Of a stretch of DNA of 64,000 nucleotides, positions 9,898 to 23,059 are shown one piece after another. Under the pieces are notes generated by a model. It ran no database searches. It had not been told where the DNA came from and saw nothing but the letters and a program-made list of their open reading frames with translations. The stretch's first letter is position 1. The number at the start of each line of letters is the position of its first letter. The stretch lies in NCBI RefSeq assembly GCF_018446385.1, contig NC_055996.1, forward strand, positions 132,356,532-132,420,531. Reading direction: 5' to 3'. The stretch is from Zingiber officinale. Taxonomy: Eukaryota > Streptophyta > Magnoliopsida > Zingiberales > Zingiberaceae. The translations under genes and the position numbers were made by a program.

Positions 9898-11221
9898 CGG
9901 GTTGTTTCCGGTTCGGCTGAGGAGACCGGAAACGTCCTGAGGAAGACTGGCCTGACTTCTGAGGCCTACGAAATACCCCAGACGTACCATGACCAGGCCG
10001 ACTGCGACGACTCTGCTGTTGTCCGGTCGTCTGTGCCTGCTGGGTCTATCTTGATGTCTGACCCGTCTACTTCCTTTTTCTGTCCGGGAATGCTCTCTGC
10101 TGAGTTGACTCAATCATGAGGGCTCTGTCCAACGTCTCCAAATAATATGCGCTACCAAGACCGGCAAGCCTTACTTGCAATTGTCCATCCAGCCCCTGAA
10201 TGAACTGCTGCATACGTGAACTGTCCTCAGCAACCAGTTCTGGACAAAATCTGGCTAGTCTGTTAAACTCTGCATTATACTCTGTCACCGACCGGTTGTT
10301 CTGTCGCAGACTCAGGAAATCCTGTCAGCGGGTCATCTGATATGCTCGTGGGAAGAAGAGGCTCTCAAAAGTCTCTCTAAACCTGACCCATGTAATGTTC
10401 TGCTCGTCGATGATGGAATGCTGAGTAACCCACCAGGTGTCGGCTTCGTCTCGTGTGTGAAAAGTAGCCAGCTTCGCTTTCTCCCACTCGGAGCAAGCTA
10501 TGTAGAAGAATGTCCACTCCATGGTCTCTAACAAGGACTGGGCCACACTCAGATTAGTCTTTCCTCGGAAGAGTGTGAATCGACTCTTCATCGATTCTGC
10601 CAATGCTGGAATCCAAACTCGTGCCACGACAATATCAGTGAGTTGGGTAGGGACGGTTGCAGGAGCTGGTAGAAATACTGGAGCTGGTGCTACAGGTGGT
10701 ACCGTTGAATAGACTGGGGGAGGTACTCCCGGTGCTGCTGCATAAACAGGGGCATATGCCGCCGGTGGCACTGTAGGGTCAGCATAGGTGGTCGCGGCTG
10801 GATGAACGGTAAGTAGTGGCACCGGATGTGGAGCAACCGGTATCGCTGGTGTAGGTGCTGCTGGGTACACTGTAGGTACTGGGGGCACAGGTGCCGCTGG
10901 TGTAGGGTACACGGTAGGTCCAGGTGGTGGTGGTGCCGGGTATGCCGTAGGCTCGACCGGAGCAGGTGCGGGGTATGTCGGTGGTACCCCTGGTGGTACC
11001 GTAAATACAGTAGGGGTGAGTACAGCCGGTGCAGCCGAGGTAGGTACCTCTAAAGGAGCCATCGGGGTTTGAGAGCCCGATGCGCCCACAGTATCCTGAG
11101 TCTGTCCCTGTCTGACAGGCTCAACCCCAGTAGGCATCTCTGGCAAGTCCAGAGATCCCAAGGTCCTCGTACGTGACCGTCCAGCACCATGTCTCGCAGC
11201 AATACGTGTAAATCTCCTCAT
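9898..11221 (-). pseudogene. Ty3/gypsy gag, cut by CACTA B and interrupted by a stop
   Basis: The minus-strand frame starts with MRRFTRIAARHGAG at 11221, passes through a long Pro/Ala/Thr/Tyr-rich spacer built of TVYPAPA-like repeats, and enters a gag capsid region (ACSEWEKAKLATFHTRDEAD, then WRFRETFE-like and SVTEYNAEFNRLARFCPELV). This matches the retrotransposon gag family of Ty3/gypsy elements. A TGA at 10325-10327 interrupts the frame after YQMTR; the same frame resumes and stops again at 10067. Downstream gag and all of pol are missing because CACTA B begins at 9897. The start was chosen because the upstream in-frame Met adds only a short non-family extension. Confidence 0.8.
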
Positions 11222-11533
11222 ATCTGTTAAGTTATAACACAAATATCACTACAAATATAAAAACTATAAAATTACCTTTATACCAATTTGCCGTCTGGAG
11301 ATGTTCCGTCGCTGTCCAGTCCCCCTTTTACTTCGGAATTCCGTACAAGAAAACCAATGGAAATCCATACAAATCCGAAAAATAAGTACCAAAGTTTACT
11401 CGCAAACTTAGGCTAACCCAAAAATCCAGAACACCAAAAGTAGGTATTCGTAACCTGCCCTGATACCAATAAATTGGTATCAGATAAATCTCGAAATCCA
11501 TAACACGATATACAAACAAGTATCGCTAACCTA

Positions 11534-11545
11534 GCTCTGATACCA
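11534..11545 (-). other. Primer-binding site of the gypsy element
   Basis: GCTCTGATACCA is the reverse complement of TGGTATCAGAGC, which pairs with the 3' end of initiator methionine tRNA. It lies 8 bp from the LTR end at 11553, between the LTR and gag as expected. The leader (11222-11552) also holds a second CTGATACCAATA copy near 11461, possibly a small duplication. Confidence 0.75.
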
Positions 11546-11552
11546 AATAAAT

Positions 11553-14525
11553 TGTCACGCCCCGGGGGAGTACCTGTCCGAAGAAATTTCGGCAGCATCT
11601 CCCCTGTACAGGTGACAATCTGAAACTTTTCTACATACATAGTCATACACAGCCAACACGACTGAAACATATGTATATAACAACAAATAAATAAGCAAAC
11701 AATCACACCATCCGCGCAGTTAAATAGTGAACTAAAACAAATGATAAGTAAACATCTCAAATCATCCTACTCAACTACATTCATAAAGCACAAAATCGAT
11801 ATCCTATTCAACTACACTCATAAAGAAAAAAAACTCAACGACGCCAATAAAGTCAACTTACCTCTTCTTCCATCCAGGCAGGCATGTAGAAGATCATATC
11901 GAATAAAAATCCATCGACAAGTAAAAATCCATACAAGATCCAAAGTATCAAAACAGAACAAGTCTAATCATAGACTAATAAAGAAAAACCAAAAGACCAA
12001 CAAACGTCCTCGTGGACTGCAGGGAACTAGCGACTGGAACTCTCCGGACATCATCAACCTGAAAATAGCAACGGAGGAGGGTGTGAGTCCAACACTCAGT
12101 GGGTAACAACTGATATGCATAATAAAGAAAATAACAACCAGCACTAATCATGCGTACAGTCTCTTGATACAAGAAGGATAAATGCAACTGAAACAAGCAG
12201 GAGAAAACTGTACTAACCAGGACCAAGGTATAAATATAACAGGGGCGTCAAACCGAGAGGTATCAAAATCCTGTATGCATGTCAACCATATGCATCCATC
12301 CAAATGCAACATATAAGTGCAGCAAACACAATCATAAAATGCATAAATACATATGATGCCAATGACATGGTCACCCCTGACGCCAGTCAACCATCTCATA
12401 CACAATGGTGAGACCGAGTGGGTAGGACTGTGACAACCGTGCACTCTGTCGTCACTGCTCCTGATGAGTGACCGAGTGGACGGGATGCTGTCGGAGTACA
12501 CCTATCCTCCTACCCCAAATCAAAAGTGGGGGAGCACAATGCTCTCATCTCCCGGTACACGATGACGGGGAGGAATCTCTGCCGGCTACCACGTTGCGTC
12601 GCACTACCCATAAGCGGGCCAACGGAGCCTAACAAAGTCCAACCGTCTGCCGGCTACCACGCTGCTATACTAAACCAGCGGAGCCTAACAGAGCATAACT
12701 GTCTACCGGCTACCACGCTGAGTCATCGGACCAGCGGAGCCAAATAACAGAACTGCCACACACCCTGCCTGATAAAAACCACTAACCCATGAGTGGTGGT
12801 GTGTGCAGATCCATGTAACTGGTGATGTGCTCAACAATAATGGAGTCGACTATCGTACAACATGCAATTATGCAAGATGGTGCATGACACTAAGCATGAA
12901 AATATCCTGAACCTATCCATAGATATAAAATGTGTACCCTAGCATCAATGGATCAATCTGAAGATCTAAGGTACATAGGTCAGATAAGGTATCAAAAACC
13001 CTAGGTCATGAACATAATAAATAACATGGTTGTATCACTACCCCTATAAGCATGTATAATCAGGTAGGTACTAATATGAAGTGCATAACAAGTAAACAAA
13101 CAAGCATGTAACAGATCAGGTAGTGACCAACCGAAGCAGATAAGAAACACAATCATTGCTATTTGTTAAAAACATTACTATGCATATCAAATGACATAAA
13201 GTCAAGTACCTGCCTCCAATCGAAAAGTCCAATCTGATCCAAATACGATGTCGAGATACTCGTCTCACATCAAAGTCCTGTGTCACGAATAGAAATATAT
13301 TTTATTTAGCTACAATTCTTCTAAATAGATAAATAAAATCTCAAATCCTAAATTAGGGCAAAACCCTAATCATATTACCATCATTCTTCCCACAAGAATT
13401 AATCTACACATGATCATCTATCCAAAATAATCAAAGCAAAATCTTGACCTATAGAATATATCAAATGCTCTACACCTTACCTTACTTCTTAGTCACTCCT
13501 GTTAATCCACAACCAAGGAAGTTTGCTCCGGAAAGGATTAGCTGCTGCTGGAGACCAGAACACCGCCGACACAATGACTCTACAACCAGAGACCACCATC
13601 CTCAATTAGCACAACCATTCCACCCAACACAGTGCTGCTCATGGTAGGACACGAAACAGAGCACAAAATTGAAAACTAAACCCTAAACCATCACGTTCAA
13701 TCTCACTGTCAGATTACTGTCACTTGTTGTCGCCTTCTCCAATTCTCGGTTTCCGACGATCTAGGGCACCATGTCAATAGGGGCGGCGGCGCACAATGCA
13801 GAGGACAAGAAGAGGGCGACAGAGTAGAGTAGAAGGTTAGCGCACGACTCTGGATTTGGGAGGCGGCGATGCTGTTCGGCGCGTTTGGAGATCTCCACAG
13901 CAAGGAAACAATGCTAGGGCTTTGGGAAAGACAAAACAGTGGCCGGAGATCGGCACGCGGCTCAGTGAAGTGGCGGAGCAAGGTGGCGCTGGGTCAGTGT
14001 CGGCGCGTAGAGGAGAAGGGAAGGGGAAAATCGACAAATCTGTGACTTTGCCGAGAGAAAGAAAAAGAGGTGAAGGTAGGGGGGAGCTAGGGCACAGCCG
14101 GGTGGAGGAGAAGTGGCGCGATCGGGAGAAGAAGAAGGCTCGGCGCCATGCGGAGGAGAGGATCGGGAGAAGGGCTCGGTGAGGAAAGGGAAGGAGATGA
14201 AGAGGATTGGCTCAGGGACGAGGAGTGGCTTTGTACTCGAGGGGAGAAAGGAACCTACGAGGAGCAGTTCGGCTCGGAGGTTAGGGCAAATGGGCGTCGG
14301 GCGCGCGGGAGAGAAAGAAACAGCGAGGAAGAGGAAAATAAAGAAAAAGGAATTTATAAAAATAAGCATTTCCTCGCTTAAATGGGTAGCCTAAACAGGC
14401 TTTCCCGGGCCTCGTTTTTTATCCCCGTAAACTCATCCATACGAGCTCCGAAAAATTCTCAAAAAAATTCTAAAAATTTCGGAAAATTCCCCTTATTATT
14501 ATCTGCCCCTTTTCGGTATTTTACA
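11553..14525 (-). mobile_element. LTR of the gypsy element (5' LTR, minus strand)
   Basis: On the minus strand the LTR starts TGTAAAATACCG (14525) and ends GGGGCGTGACA (11553), with TG...CA ends and a length of about 2.97 kb, in the range of Tekay/Del-type elements. The primer-binding site and gag follow in the right order. It contains a short tandem repeat array (12581-12745) and a GC-rich block (13700-14340) whose reading frames on both strands I regard as chance. The second LTR is outside the window to the left. It adjoins the truncated 5' LTR of copia E1, so it was probably inserted there; the other half of the duplication cannot be seen. Confidence 0.75.
12581..12745. repeat. Degenerate tandem repeat in the gypsy LTR
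   Basis: GCCGGCTACCACG recurs at 12581, 12649 and 12705 (as ACCGGCTACCACG), each followed about 35 bp later by a CGGAGCC block. The spacing is 68 and 56 bp. Confidence 0.8.
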
Positions 14526-15133
14526 CACTCTGTTTTGTAGGATATATAATTTACATTGCTTCGGACTAACGTTTTCTTGCAGGAAGGAAATTTCTGGAGA
14601 ACAAGGGTCTGAGCGCCTGGAGGTCCGAGCGCCCGGAAGTGACCCGGGCGCCCGGAGGCAAGTTTTATCCCCAAACGTGCCTCGCCACATGGAGCACCCT
14701 GGTTGGCTTAGCTACATCATATTCAGGGCGTCCATAGGGGATCAGAGCGCCCCGAGCCTCCTATATAAGGAGGGTGAAGCATGGAGCAAACAACGAACAA
14801 CTGATGATCTGCTCTCCTGTGCTCCTGCGACGTTAAGAAGACTCTCCGACAAGTGTTATTCCTTTTTCTGTCTTTATTTTCTCATTGTCGGCTTTTTGTC
14901 TTCTCTAAATCATTCCTGTACTTAATTTGTAATAACTGTTCGAATTATTAGTGATTGCCCAACGAAAGCACTCAACGAGTGCGGGCCTTGGAGTAGGAGT
15001 CGCTGAAGGCTCCGAACCAAGTAAATCAACCCTTATTAGCGTGTTGTTGTTTTCACTTTTTCGCTGCTTTCTCGTTTAAAGTTTTAAATCGCTAATCACC
15101 CCCCCCCCTCTAGTGAAACTCATCGATCCAACA
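14526..15133 (+). mobile_element. 5' LTR of copia element E1, truncated
   Basis: The block from about 14528 matches 39150-39553 (for example CTGGAGAACAAGGGTC and GCGCCCCGAGCCTCCTAT). It ends ATCGATCCAACA at 15133, two bases before a TGGTATCAGAGC primer-binding site (15136-15147). A TATA box (TATATAAGG, from 14763) lies below several GGGCGCCCGG-like sites. The first part of the LTR is missing at 14526, where the gypsy LTR begins. The LTR-to-primer site-to-gag order makes this the 5' end of the copia element whose gag begins at 15406. Confidence 0.8.
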
Positions 15134-15135
15134 AG

Positions 15136-15147
15136 TGGTATCAGAGC
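15136..15147 (+). other. Primer-binding site of copia E1
   Basis: TGGTATCAGAGC, complementary to the 3' end of initiator methionine tRNA, two bases after the LTR end. Confidence 0.85.
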
Positions 15148-15533
15148 AGGCACCGCTCTGATTTGGTGCAACAACCAATCAGACAGGGGGTGAAACTCGT
15201 TTATTTCTTTTTCTTCGGTTTTCAGTTTCTCGTCACATTCCAAACTGGTATTATTACCTTGTTGAAATCATTTTCGTCATAATTAATCTGAATTGGTACA
15301 ATACTAATTCAGTTTTTAGTTTTCTTTTATTTTATTCCGTACTACTAATCCAAGACCTAGTCTTGGGATCTTTGTGTCTATTTGTTTACTTGTGTGCATA
15401 TTAAAATGTCTCAAATTGAAGGCTTCGGCACAGGACGTCCTCCCCTATTCAACGGGGATGATTTTCAGTACTGGAAGAAGCGAATGGAGGTCTACCTGAA
15501 GACCGATTTTGACCAATGGTTTAGCGTCACTAG

Positions 15534-17967
15534 TGTTGGAGTGTATACTAAAAGCCTAGCTTTTGTGAACATTTATTTTTGAAATAAAAGAATCACATTG
15601 GTCAATATCTACATTTATTTGTTAAATGTAATTGTTCAATTAATTTATATAGTAGATAATATGGAGTGTGGTGTCACACTCAGAAGATCATGTTGTCGGT
15701 TCTTTATAAATTATAAATAGTTGCTCACGACTAAGATGGAAAGGAACAAACCATCGGAATAGTCGTAGTGTAATTAAGTATTAGTTTATCTTGATTAATA
15801 AATTACACTGATACACTCTAATTGTATTGAATAGGACCATTTAGGAAAATTCTTTTTGTACTGACTTAATAAAAGAACTAAATCTTAGTTATTATGGAAG
15901 TGTGTGCTCTTAATCCTAATATAATAACAAGTACATATATTTAATATTTATTTCTTTGACTTATCAAAGGGTGAGGTTTAGCTCGATAAATCAATATGGC
16001 CGATAAGTTGGGAAATGATATTACGTATAGTGTGTGTTGTTGATTATAGAAGGAATCTGTGTCCTAGTTATCTAGGTTGAGAATGTCCCCAAGAGGTCAT
16101 AAGGATTGTCATGTTAAACCCTGGAGGTGGACTTAGTCCGACATGACAATAAATTTGAGTGATACTACTCTTAGAGCTAGATATTAATTAAGTGAGTTGT
16201 CAGTAACTTACTTAATTAGTGGACATTCGTAATCTTAAACACAGGGAGACTAACACACTCATAATAAGAAGGAGCCCATAATGTAATTTGGGATTGGTGC
16301 GGTAGTGCGGTAATAACTCTCTAGTGGAATGAGTTATTATCGATGAACTTGAGTTGTGTGTTCGGGGCGAGCACGGGATACTCAAGCTCATCGGAAGGCC
16401 AAAACTAATTTCTCCTCTAGGTCCCTGTCGTAGCCTCATTATAGCCTCAAGTCCATCCAAATGTAAGGTTCTTCTTGGTGTTCAAGAAGAGGGTCGGACC
16501 ATTGCTTGGTGACCAAGCAATGGCCGGCCACATCCTCTTATAGGGGTCGGCCCTATTGCTTGGTGACAAAGCTTGTAGGGGCCGACCAAGAATAATTCAA
16601 ATAGGAGGGTTGTTTTGAATTTTTAAAATCTTCTCTTTAAAGAAAACTATAAGTTTTAAAAGAGAGATTTTAATTTTAAAAACTTTCCTTATTTGAATTT
16701 GGCCACATGTTTTAATAGAGAGTTTTAAAAGTTTTAAAACATTCTTCTTTTAACCATACTCATGGTTTAAGAAAAAAAAAAGGGAGATAAGTTTTAAAAT
16801 TAAAATTTTCTATCATCATGTTAAAAAAGGAAATTTTATAAGAGAGTTTTTAAATTTTAAAACATGGTTTTAATTTTTAGAAACTTTCCTTTTTTAAGTC
16901 CTACTTTAGGAAAGAGAGCTTGTAAATTTTATAAGAGTTTTCTTGTAAAATTTTATAAAAAATATATTTCTTTTTTCCCCTTGATGAGGTGGCCGACCAC
17001 CTTGCTTGGTGCCCAAGCAAGTGGTCGGCCATATTAAATTAATTAAAATCATCATAAAATTAAAATTGGTGATTGATTCAATCAAGAGGAAAGAAAAGGA
17101 AAAATAAAAAGGAAAAAGGAAAAACTCTTGGATGATTTTATTTTTTGTAAAAAGTTTTTCCTTATTTGCCTTGGGCAAGTAATATAAAAGAAGGGGTGAG
17201 GGGGCTTCATGAGACACAACTCTTATTCTTTGGCTTGGAGACTCTCTTGGTGGTCGGCCCCTCTCTCCCTCTCTTCTCCCTTTGCTCTCTTTTCTATTGT
17301 GGTGGTGGTGGCCGAATATTACAAGGAGGAGAAGCTCTTTTGGGTGGTGTTCATCTTGGAGGATCGTCGCCCACATGACGTCCAAGGTAAGACGAGGAAT
17401 ACGACAGAAGATCTCGAGGTCATTAGCTTACAAAGAGAAGGTATAACTAGTAATTTTCTTCCGCATCATACTAGTTATTTTCTTTGTAAGAATTCTAAAT
17501 ACAAGAGACAATTAGACCTAGTTTTTCGAAATAGTTTTTTGAGTTTGTGTTTTCTTCTTTTTTGAATTTATGATTCGATTATTCTTTTTGGTTAACCTAG
17601 AGTTATTTAAGGAAATTAAATATTAGCTTTCCTTAAAAGGCTTTGACTAGGCGGTGGTGGTTGCGCCCATATCCAAGAAGGCCATGTGCCTCGCCATGCA
17701 GTCCTGGAAGCCAATTTTGGAAATTAATATTTAAGGGAATTAATAACATAGGTGGATTTGAATCAATAGTGTTAAGTTCCGCTTGCGATTCAAATCTAAA
17801 TCATTAAGAACAGATAAGTTAAATTTGGAATCAATGATGTTAAGTTCCGTCTGCGATTCCTAATTTAATTTCTAAAGAACACAATAGGTTATTTAAGGAA
17901 AGGTTCGGCACTTGTATAAAAATTTTTGTACAATGGAATCGGTATGTTTTCCTAGGACTAACCAACA
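15534..17967 (+). repeat. 5' LTR of the copia at 15534-25479
   Basis: Begins TGTTGGAGTGTATAC and ends ACTAACCAACA. It contains promoter, polyadenylation and U5 sequence; the conserved block GCGGTGGTGGTTG...CCTGGAAGCCAAT lies at 17639-17714. Reading frames in it (for example 16906-17385) are not genes. Confidence 0.95.
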
Positions 17968-17969
17968 AT

Positions 17970-17981
17970 TGGTATCAGAGC
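17970..17981 (+). other. Primer-binding site (initiator Met tRNA)
   Basis: TGGTATCAGAGC two bases after the 5' LTR, followed by a 1.1-kb leader (17982-19080) without coding sequence that I can support. Confidence 0.9.
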
Positions 17982-19080
17982 TAGGGTTTGCCTCTGTGTA
18001 TTTTTAGAATTCAAATAGGTTATGCACATGTCATACATAATTAAGGCAGGATAATAGTAGGATGTGCTAACTCTTTGGTTGCAGGCTCCAACTATTATGA
18101 CATTTAGATATTGTGTGTGATTGGAACCTTGGACATGCCAAGGGCATTATTTTGTGTGCATGATTGTATGTATCAAATATAGCAGGAGTTGTATTATTTT
18201 TAGAATTTTATTTTCGATTTAGATTACATGTACATTCCCTCGTGGAATATAGGATCGATATATGTAAAATTATATTTTTGTCGCGGACCGGATTCTTGCG
18301 AGGCGTGGTACTTTTAGAGCACCAGAGGCGCAGCGAAATAAGAAGCAAGATGGATGCGACGACTCGACCCGATGGTGGTGGCTAAAGATGGCAGCAGCTA
18401 GGGTTGGAGCACATGGAGGACAGTAACAGAAAAAGGCCATAATAGTTGGAAAATAATTTCCATATTTATTGCTTTTATTTACTGTGATGTGTGTGTATGC
18501 ATGTGATGAATACTAGGATAGTTTAAAATTCCTCACTTTAAATAACTAAGTGGGAGAGGGATTTATTTTAATAAATTCCACGGTCTCCATTACTGGTTTG
18601 TAAGTGATGCAAACAAACTTGCGCGTTGGCTCTGAGTGCCTTCCTCCATATCGGATGAGTTTGTTTGCAGATCACTAGATCAAACTTCCATTTTGGATGA
18701 CTATAGGAAATTAATTAAGAGCGTGTGATCTTCCCCATCGGAAGGGGCACAATCTTATTAATGGACTTAGTGTTAAGTAATGGTATACACTTAGGCACGT
18801 CTAATAGTATCCTCCCCATCGGAGTCACTGCTATTATTTGTGTGACCGAAGGAAACCAACTATTAATTTTATTTGTCAAAAAGTTAGGTTGACAAGATAA
18901 TAAAATTAATGGGTTACACCCTCCTTTTACAAATGTTGAATTTGTATACGTCCACACTATCGTGGCATACAAAATTCACGGTGTTTTGAGGTGTTGATTA
19001 ATTTAAAATAGTATTGTTTGAGGAATCAATATTATTCTAAATTTAGAGTCCTGACCAAAGTTATTTTTATGATTCTTAGG

Positions 19081-22000
19081 ATGACTTTCAACCCACTAGT
19101 CATTATACTGAAAGAGAACAAACTTACTGGACCCAACTACATAGATTGGAAAAGAAACCTGGACATTGTCCTTACTGCTGAAAGCTATAAGTTTGTACTG
19201 ACTAAGGCTTGCCCTGATGCACCTGACGGTGACTCTACCCCAGAGGAGATTGAGTATCATAAGAAATGGGTAAAAGCTGATGAGATGGTGCGGTGTTACA
19301 TTTTGGCATCAATGTCAAATGTATTGCAACATCAGCATCAAGATTTACCAACAACTTATGAGATAATGAACAATCTCAAAGAACTCTTTGGGCACCAGAG
19401 TTGGACTGCTAGGCAAGAGGCAATGAGAAAATTAATTACAACCACCATATCTGAGGGGACACCCGTAAGGGATCATATCCTCAAAATGATGGCTTATCTG
19501 AATGAAATACAAGTCCTTGGAGGAGAAATCGATGGGGAAACCCAGGTCGATATAATTCTCCAAACGCTACCTAGAAGTTTTGAGAAGTTCCGCCTGAACT
19601 ATAACATGAACAAAAGAGAGTATACGTTGTCGGAACTTCTGACAGAACTACAGGCAACAGAAGGAATATTTCATCACAGTTTTCAGATTCACTATGCTGA
19701 AAATGGTTCTACTTCTAAGTCGAAAGGCAAGAAGAAGAAGAAACAGGTCTTTTCAGCAAAGAAGGTGAATAAACCTCAGAGTACAGGACAGAAAGCTGGA
19801 ATGAAGAAGTCGAAGGGCAAGTGCTTCATTTGCAAGCAGTCTGTACATTGGAAAGCGGACTGTCCTTGTAGGAATCAGAACAATAAAGGTAAATCTTATA
19901 CTCTAGTTGTTGAAACATGTTTAGCGGTGTTATCTACCAGCACCTGGTGTGTAGATACGGGAGCCACTGATCACGTCTGCAATTCCTTGCAGGGGTTCCA
20001 GGAAACCCGACGACTAACTGAAGGAGAGATTACCGTCTACATGGACAATGCTACTAAGGTGGCGGCTGTTGCAGTGGGAGACGTCTACTTATCATTTGAT
20101 AGGAATAGAAAATTGGTTTTAAGAAATTGTCTTTATGTACCCAGTTTTAGAAAGAATTTAATTTCAGTTTCTAAACTGTATTTGGATGGATATTCAGTTT
20201 CCTTTAGTAACAATGTGGTTATAAAGAGAAATAAAGTGATTATCTGTTCTGGTACAATGGTTGACAATTTATATACTTTAAATCCAATTTCTCCCACAAA
20301 GCAAAATATGAAAATTAATAACACATCTTCTAACTCTAATAAGAGAAAAGAACCTTCGGAAATGAACCAAACGCATCTTTGGCATCTAAGGCTTGGTCAC
20401 ATTAACTTAAGTAGGATTCAAAGGCTTGTAGCCGATGGACTCTTGGGCCCATTAGAGTTGGAAAACTTTCCAACATGTGAATCTTGCTTGGAAGGTAAAA
20501 TTACCAAGAGACCTTTTAAGGCCAACGGGTATAGAGCCAAAGAAGCGTTAGAATTGGTTCATTCTGATTTGTGTGATCCTATGTCTATCCAGGCTAGAGG
20601 TGGTTTTGAATATTTTATCTCTTTTATAGACGATTATTCAAGATATGAATACATTTACCTGATGCGCCGCAAGTCTGAGTGTTTTGATAAGTTCAAAGAG
20701 TACAAGGTTGATATGGAGAAACGTCTAGGTAAAAGTATCAAGACACTACGGTCTGATCGTGGTGGTGAATACCTCTTAGGAGAGTTTAGGAATTACTTAT
20801 CAGAGGCCGGGATTCAATCCCAATTGTCCGCACCTGGTACACCCCAACAGAATGGTGTGGCAGAATGAAGGAATAGGACTCTTATGGAAATGGTTAGATC
20901 GATGATGAGTTATTCAGAATTACCAAATTCATTTTGGGGATACGCTCTGGAAATGACAGCGCACATTCTGAACTTAGTACCTTCTAAATCAGTATCTTCT
21001 ACTCCCACAGAATTGTGGAATGGGCGAAAGCCTAGTTTAAGACATATTCAGATTTGGGGTAGTCCAGCACATGTGCTGAAACCAGATGCTAATAAGTTAG
21101 AATCTCGTACAGAAGTTCGTGTGTTTGTGGGTTATCCCAGAGGAACGAAAGGTGATTTATTTTATAGTCATAAAGACCAGAAGGTCATTGTTAGCACCAA
21201 TGCCCAATTTTTAGAAGAAGACTATATAATGGATCAGAAGCCTAGTAGCAAAATTGTTTTAGAAGAACTTAGAGAGGACACGTCTACTTCAGTACCAACA
21301 GTACAAGATGAAGTACCACAAGAGACTGCAACACGTGTCACACATGATACACAACCACAGACGGTGCCTCGTCGTAGTGGGAGGGTTGTAAGGCAGCCTG
21401 AGAGATTCATGTTTTTGGGAGAGTCTTCGGACTTGATCCCGGGTAAACATGAACCTGATCCCCGGACATATGATGAAGCACTCCAAGATATAGATGCAGT
21501 ATCTTGGCAAAAGGCAATGAATTCTAAAATAGAGTATATGTACTCTAATAAGGTCTGGGAGCTTGTAGAACCACCTGATGGTGTAAAAGTCGTTGGATGC
21601 AAGTGGATCTACAAAAGGAAAAGAGGGACAGATGAGAAGGTAGAAACCTTCAAAACAAGGGTTGTTGCGAAAGGGTACACTCAGAAAGAGGGAATCGATT
21701 ATGAGGAGACTTTTTCGCCAGTAGCTATGCTTAAGTCTATCCGGATACTCTTATCCATTGCCGCTCATATGGATTATGAGATTTGGCAAATGGATGTCAA
21801 GACAGCTTTCCTTAACGGAAGTCTTGAAGAAAACATCCATATGAAGCAACCAGAGGGATTTATTGAAAAAGGCAAAGAGCATCTAGTGTGTAAGCTCAAT
21901 CGGTCCATTTATAGACTGAAGCAAGCTTCAAGATCTTGGAACATCCGGTTTAATGAAATAATCCAATCATATGGATTTATTCAGTGTCCGGATGAGTCTT

Positions 22001-23037
22001 GTGTATACAAGAAGTGTAACAGAAACATGGTGGTATTTCTTGTACTATACGTAGATGATAACTTGTTAATTGGCAACAATGTCAAGGTATTATCGGACGT
22101 AAGGGTATGGTTGTCCAAACAATTTGATATGAAGGACTTAGGAGAATGTGCACACATTCTTGGGATCAAAGTTATAAGGGATCGCAAGAAAAGAATGTTG
22201 TGCTTATCTCAAGCTTCATATATAGATACGGTCCTTGCTCGTTTTAGCATGCAGAACTCCAAGAAAGGTTTCTTACCTTTTAGGCATGGAGTAGCCTTAT
22301 CTAAAGAGATGTCTCCAAAGACATCAAAGGAGATGGAGGAAATGAAGGCAGTCCCTACTTCGGCTGTAGAAAGACTTATGTATGCAATGCTGTGTATGAG
22401 ACCAGATATCTGTTTTGCCGTGGGCATGGTCAGTAGATATCAGAGTAACCCTGGACAAGGACATTGGACTGCTGTAAAGCATATATTGAAGTACCTGAGA
22501 AGGACTAGAGATTATATGCTAGTTTATCAAGCAGACGATTTGCTCCCTGTGGGTTACACAGATTCGGACTTCCAATCAGATAGGGATAACAGTAAGTCTA
22601 CATCAGGCTATGTGTTTACTCTAGGAGGTGGAGCCATTGCATGGAGGAGTGTTAAGCAGAAATACTTCTCGGACTCAACCATGGAAGCTGAGTATGTGGC
22701 AGCCTCTGAGGCAGCCAAAGAAGTTGTATGACTCAGGAATTTTCTAATGGACTTAGATGTGATTCCTGGTTTGCCCAAGATCATCACAATTTATTGTGAT
22801 AATAGCAGTGCAGTTACAAACTCGAAGGAATCACGAGCCCATAAGGCAAGTAAACATATAGAGCGCAAGTACCACCTGATACGAGACATCGTCAAGCGAG
22901 GAGAAGTTGTTGTCGCCAAGATTGCATCAGCAGATAACCTGGCAGATCCTTTGACTAAGGCCCTTCCGGCGAAAGCTTTCGATCGGCATGTGGAAGGAAT
23001 GGGAATCAGATGTATGACAACAGATATGTCAGCTTAG
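19081..23037 (+). pseudogene. Copia gag-pol polyprotein with two nonsense codons
   Basis: One frame runs from the ATG at 19081 (MTFNPLVIILKENKL) to the TAG at 23035. In order: gag with zinc knuckle CFICKQSVHWKADC (19822); aspartic protease WCVDTGATDHVC (19945); the GAG-pre-integrase H-C-C region (about 20380-20510); integrase with catalytic Asp in HSDLCDP, Asp in RSDRGGEY and Glu in QQNGVAE; reverse transcriptase with MDVKTAFLNG and YVDDNLL (22048; usually YVDDILL); RNase H with STMEAEYVAASEA and LADPLTKALP. A TGA at 20866-20868 follows the integrase Glu, and a TGA at 22729-22731 lies in RNase H where Trp is usual. All parts share one frame with no frameshift. An upstream in-frame ATG at 19018 is less likely because it precedes the conserved gag start. 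The Asn in the RT motif is unusual. Confidence 0.95.
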
Positions 23038-23048
23038 TCTTTTAGTAT

Positions 23049-23058
23049 AAGTGGGAGA
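23049..23058 (+). other. Polypurine tract of the copia at 15534-25479
   Basis: AAGTGGGAGA directly before the 3' LTR, the usual copia plus-strand primer. Confidence 0.85.
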
Positions 23059-23059
23059 T

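Noticed and set aside
10521..11053. Plus-strand frames rich in Trp, Cys and Arg
   Set aside because: Shadows of the Pro-rich part of the gypsy gag.
13700..14394. Several overlapping frames in a GC-rich stretch
   Set aside because: They lie in the gypsy LTR, run on both strands and show no domain.
17970..17981. tRNA genes at the TGGTATCAGAGC sites
   Set aside because: Only the 12-13-bp primer-binding complement is present, with no cloverleaf; no tRNA or rRNA gene was seen in the window.
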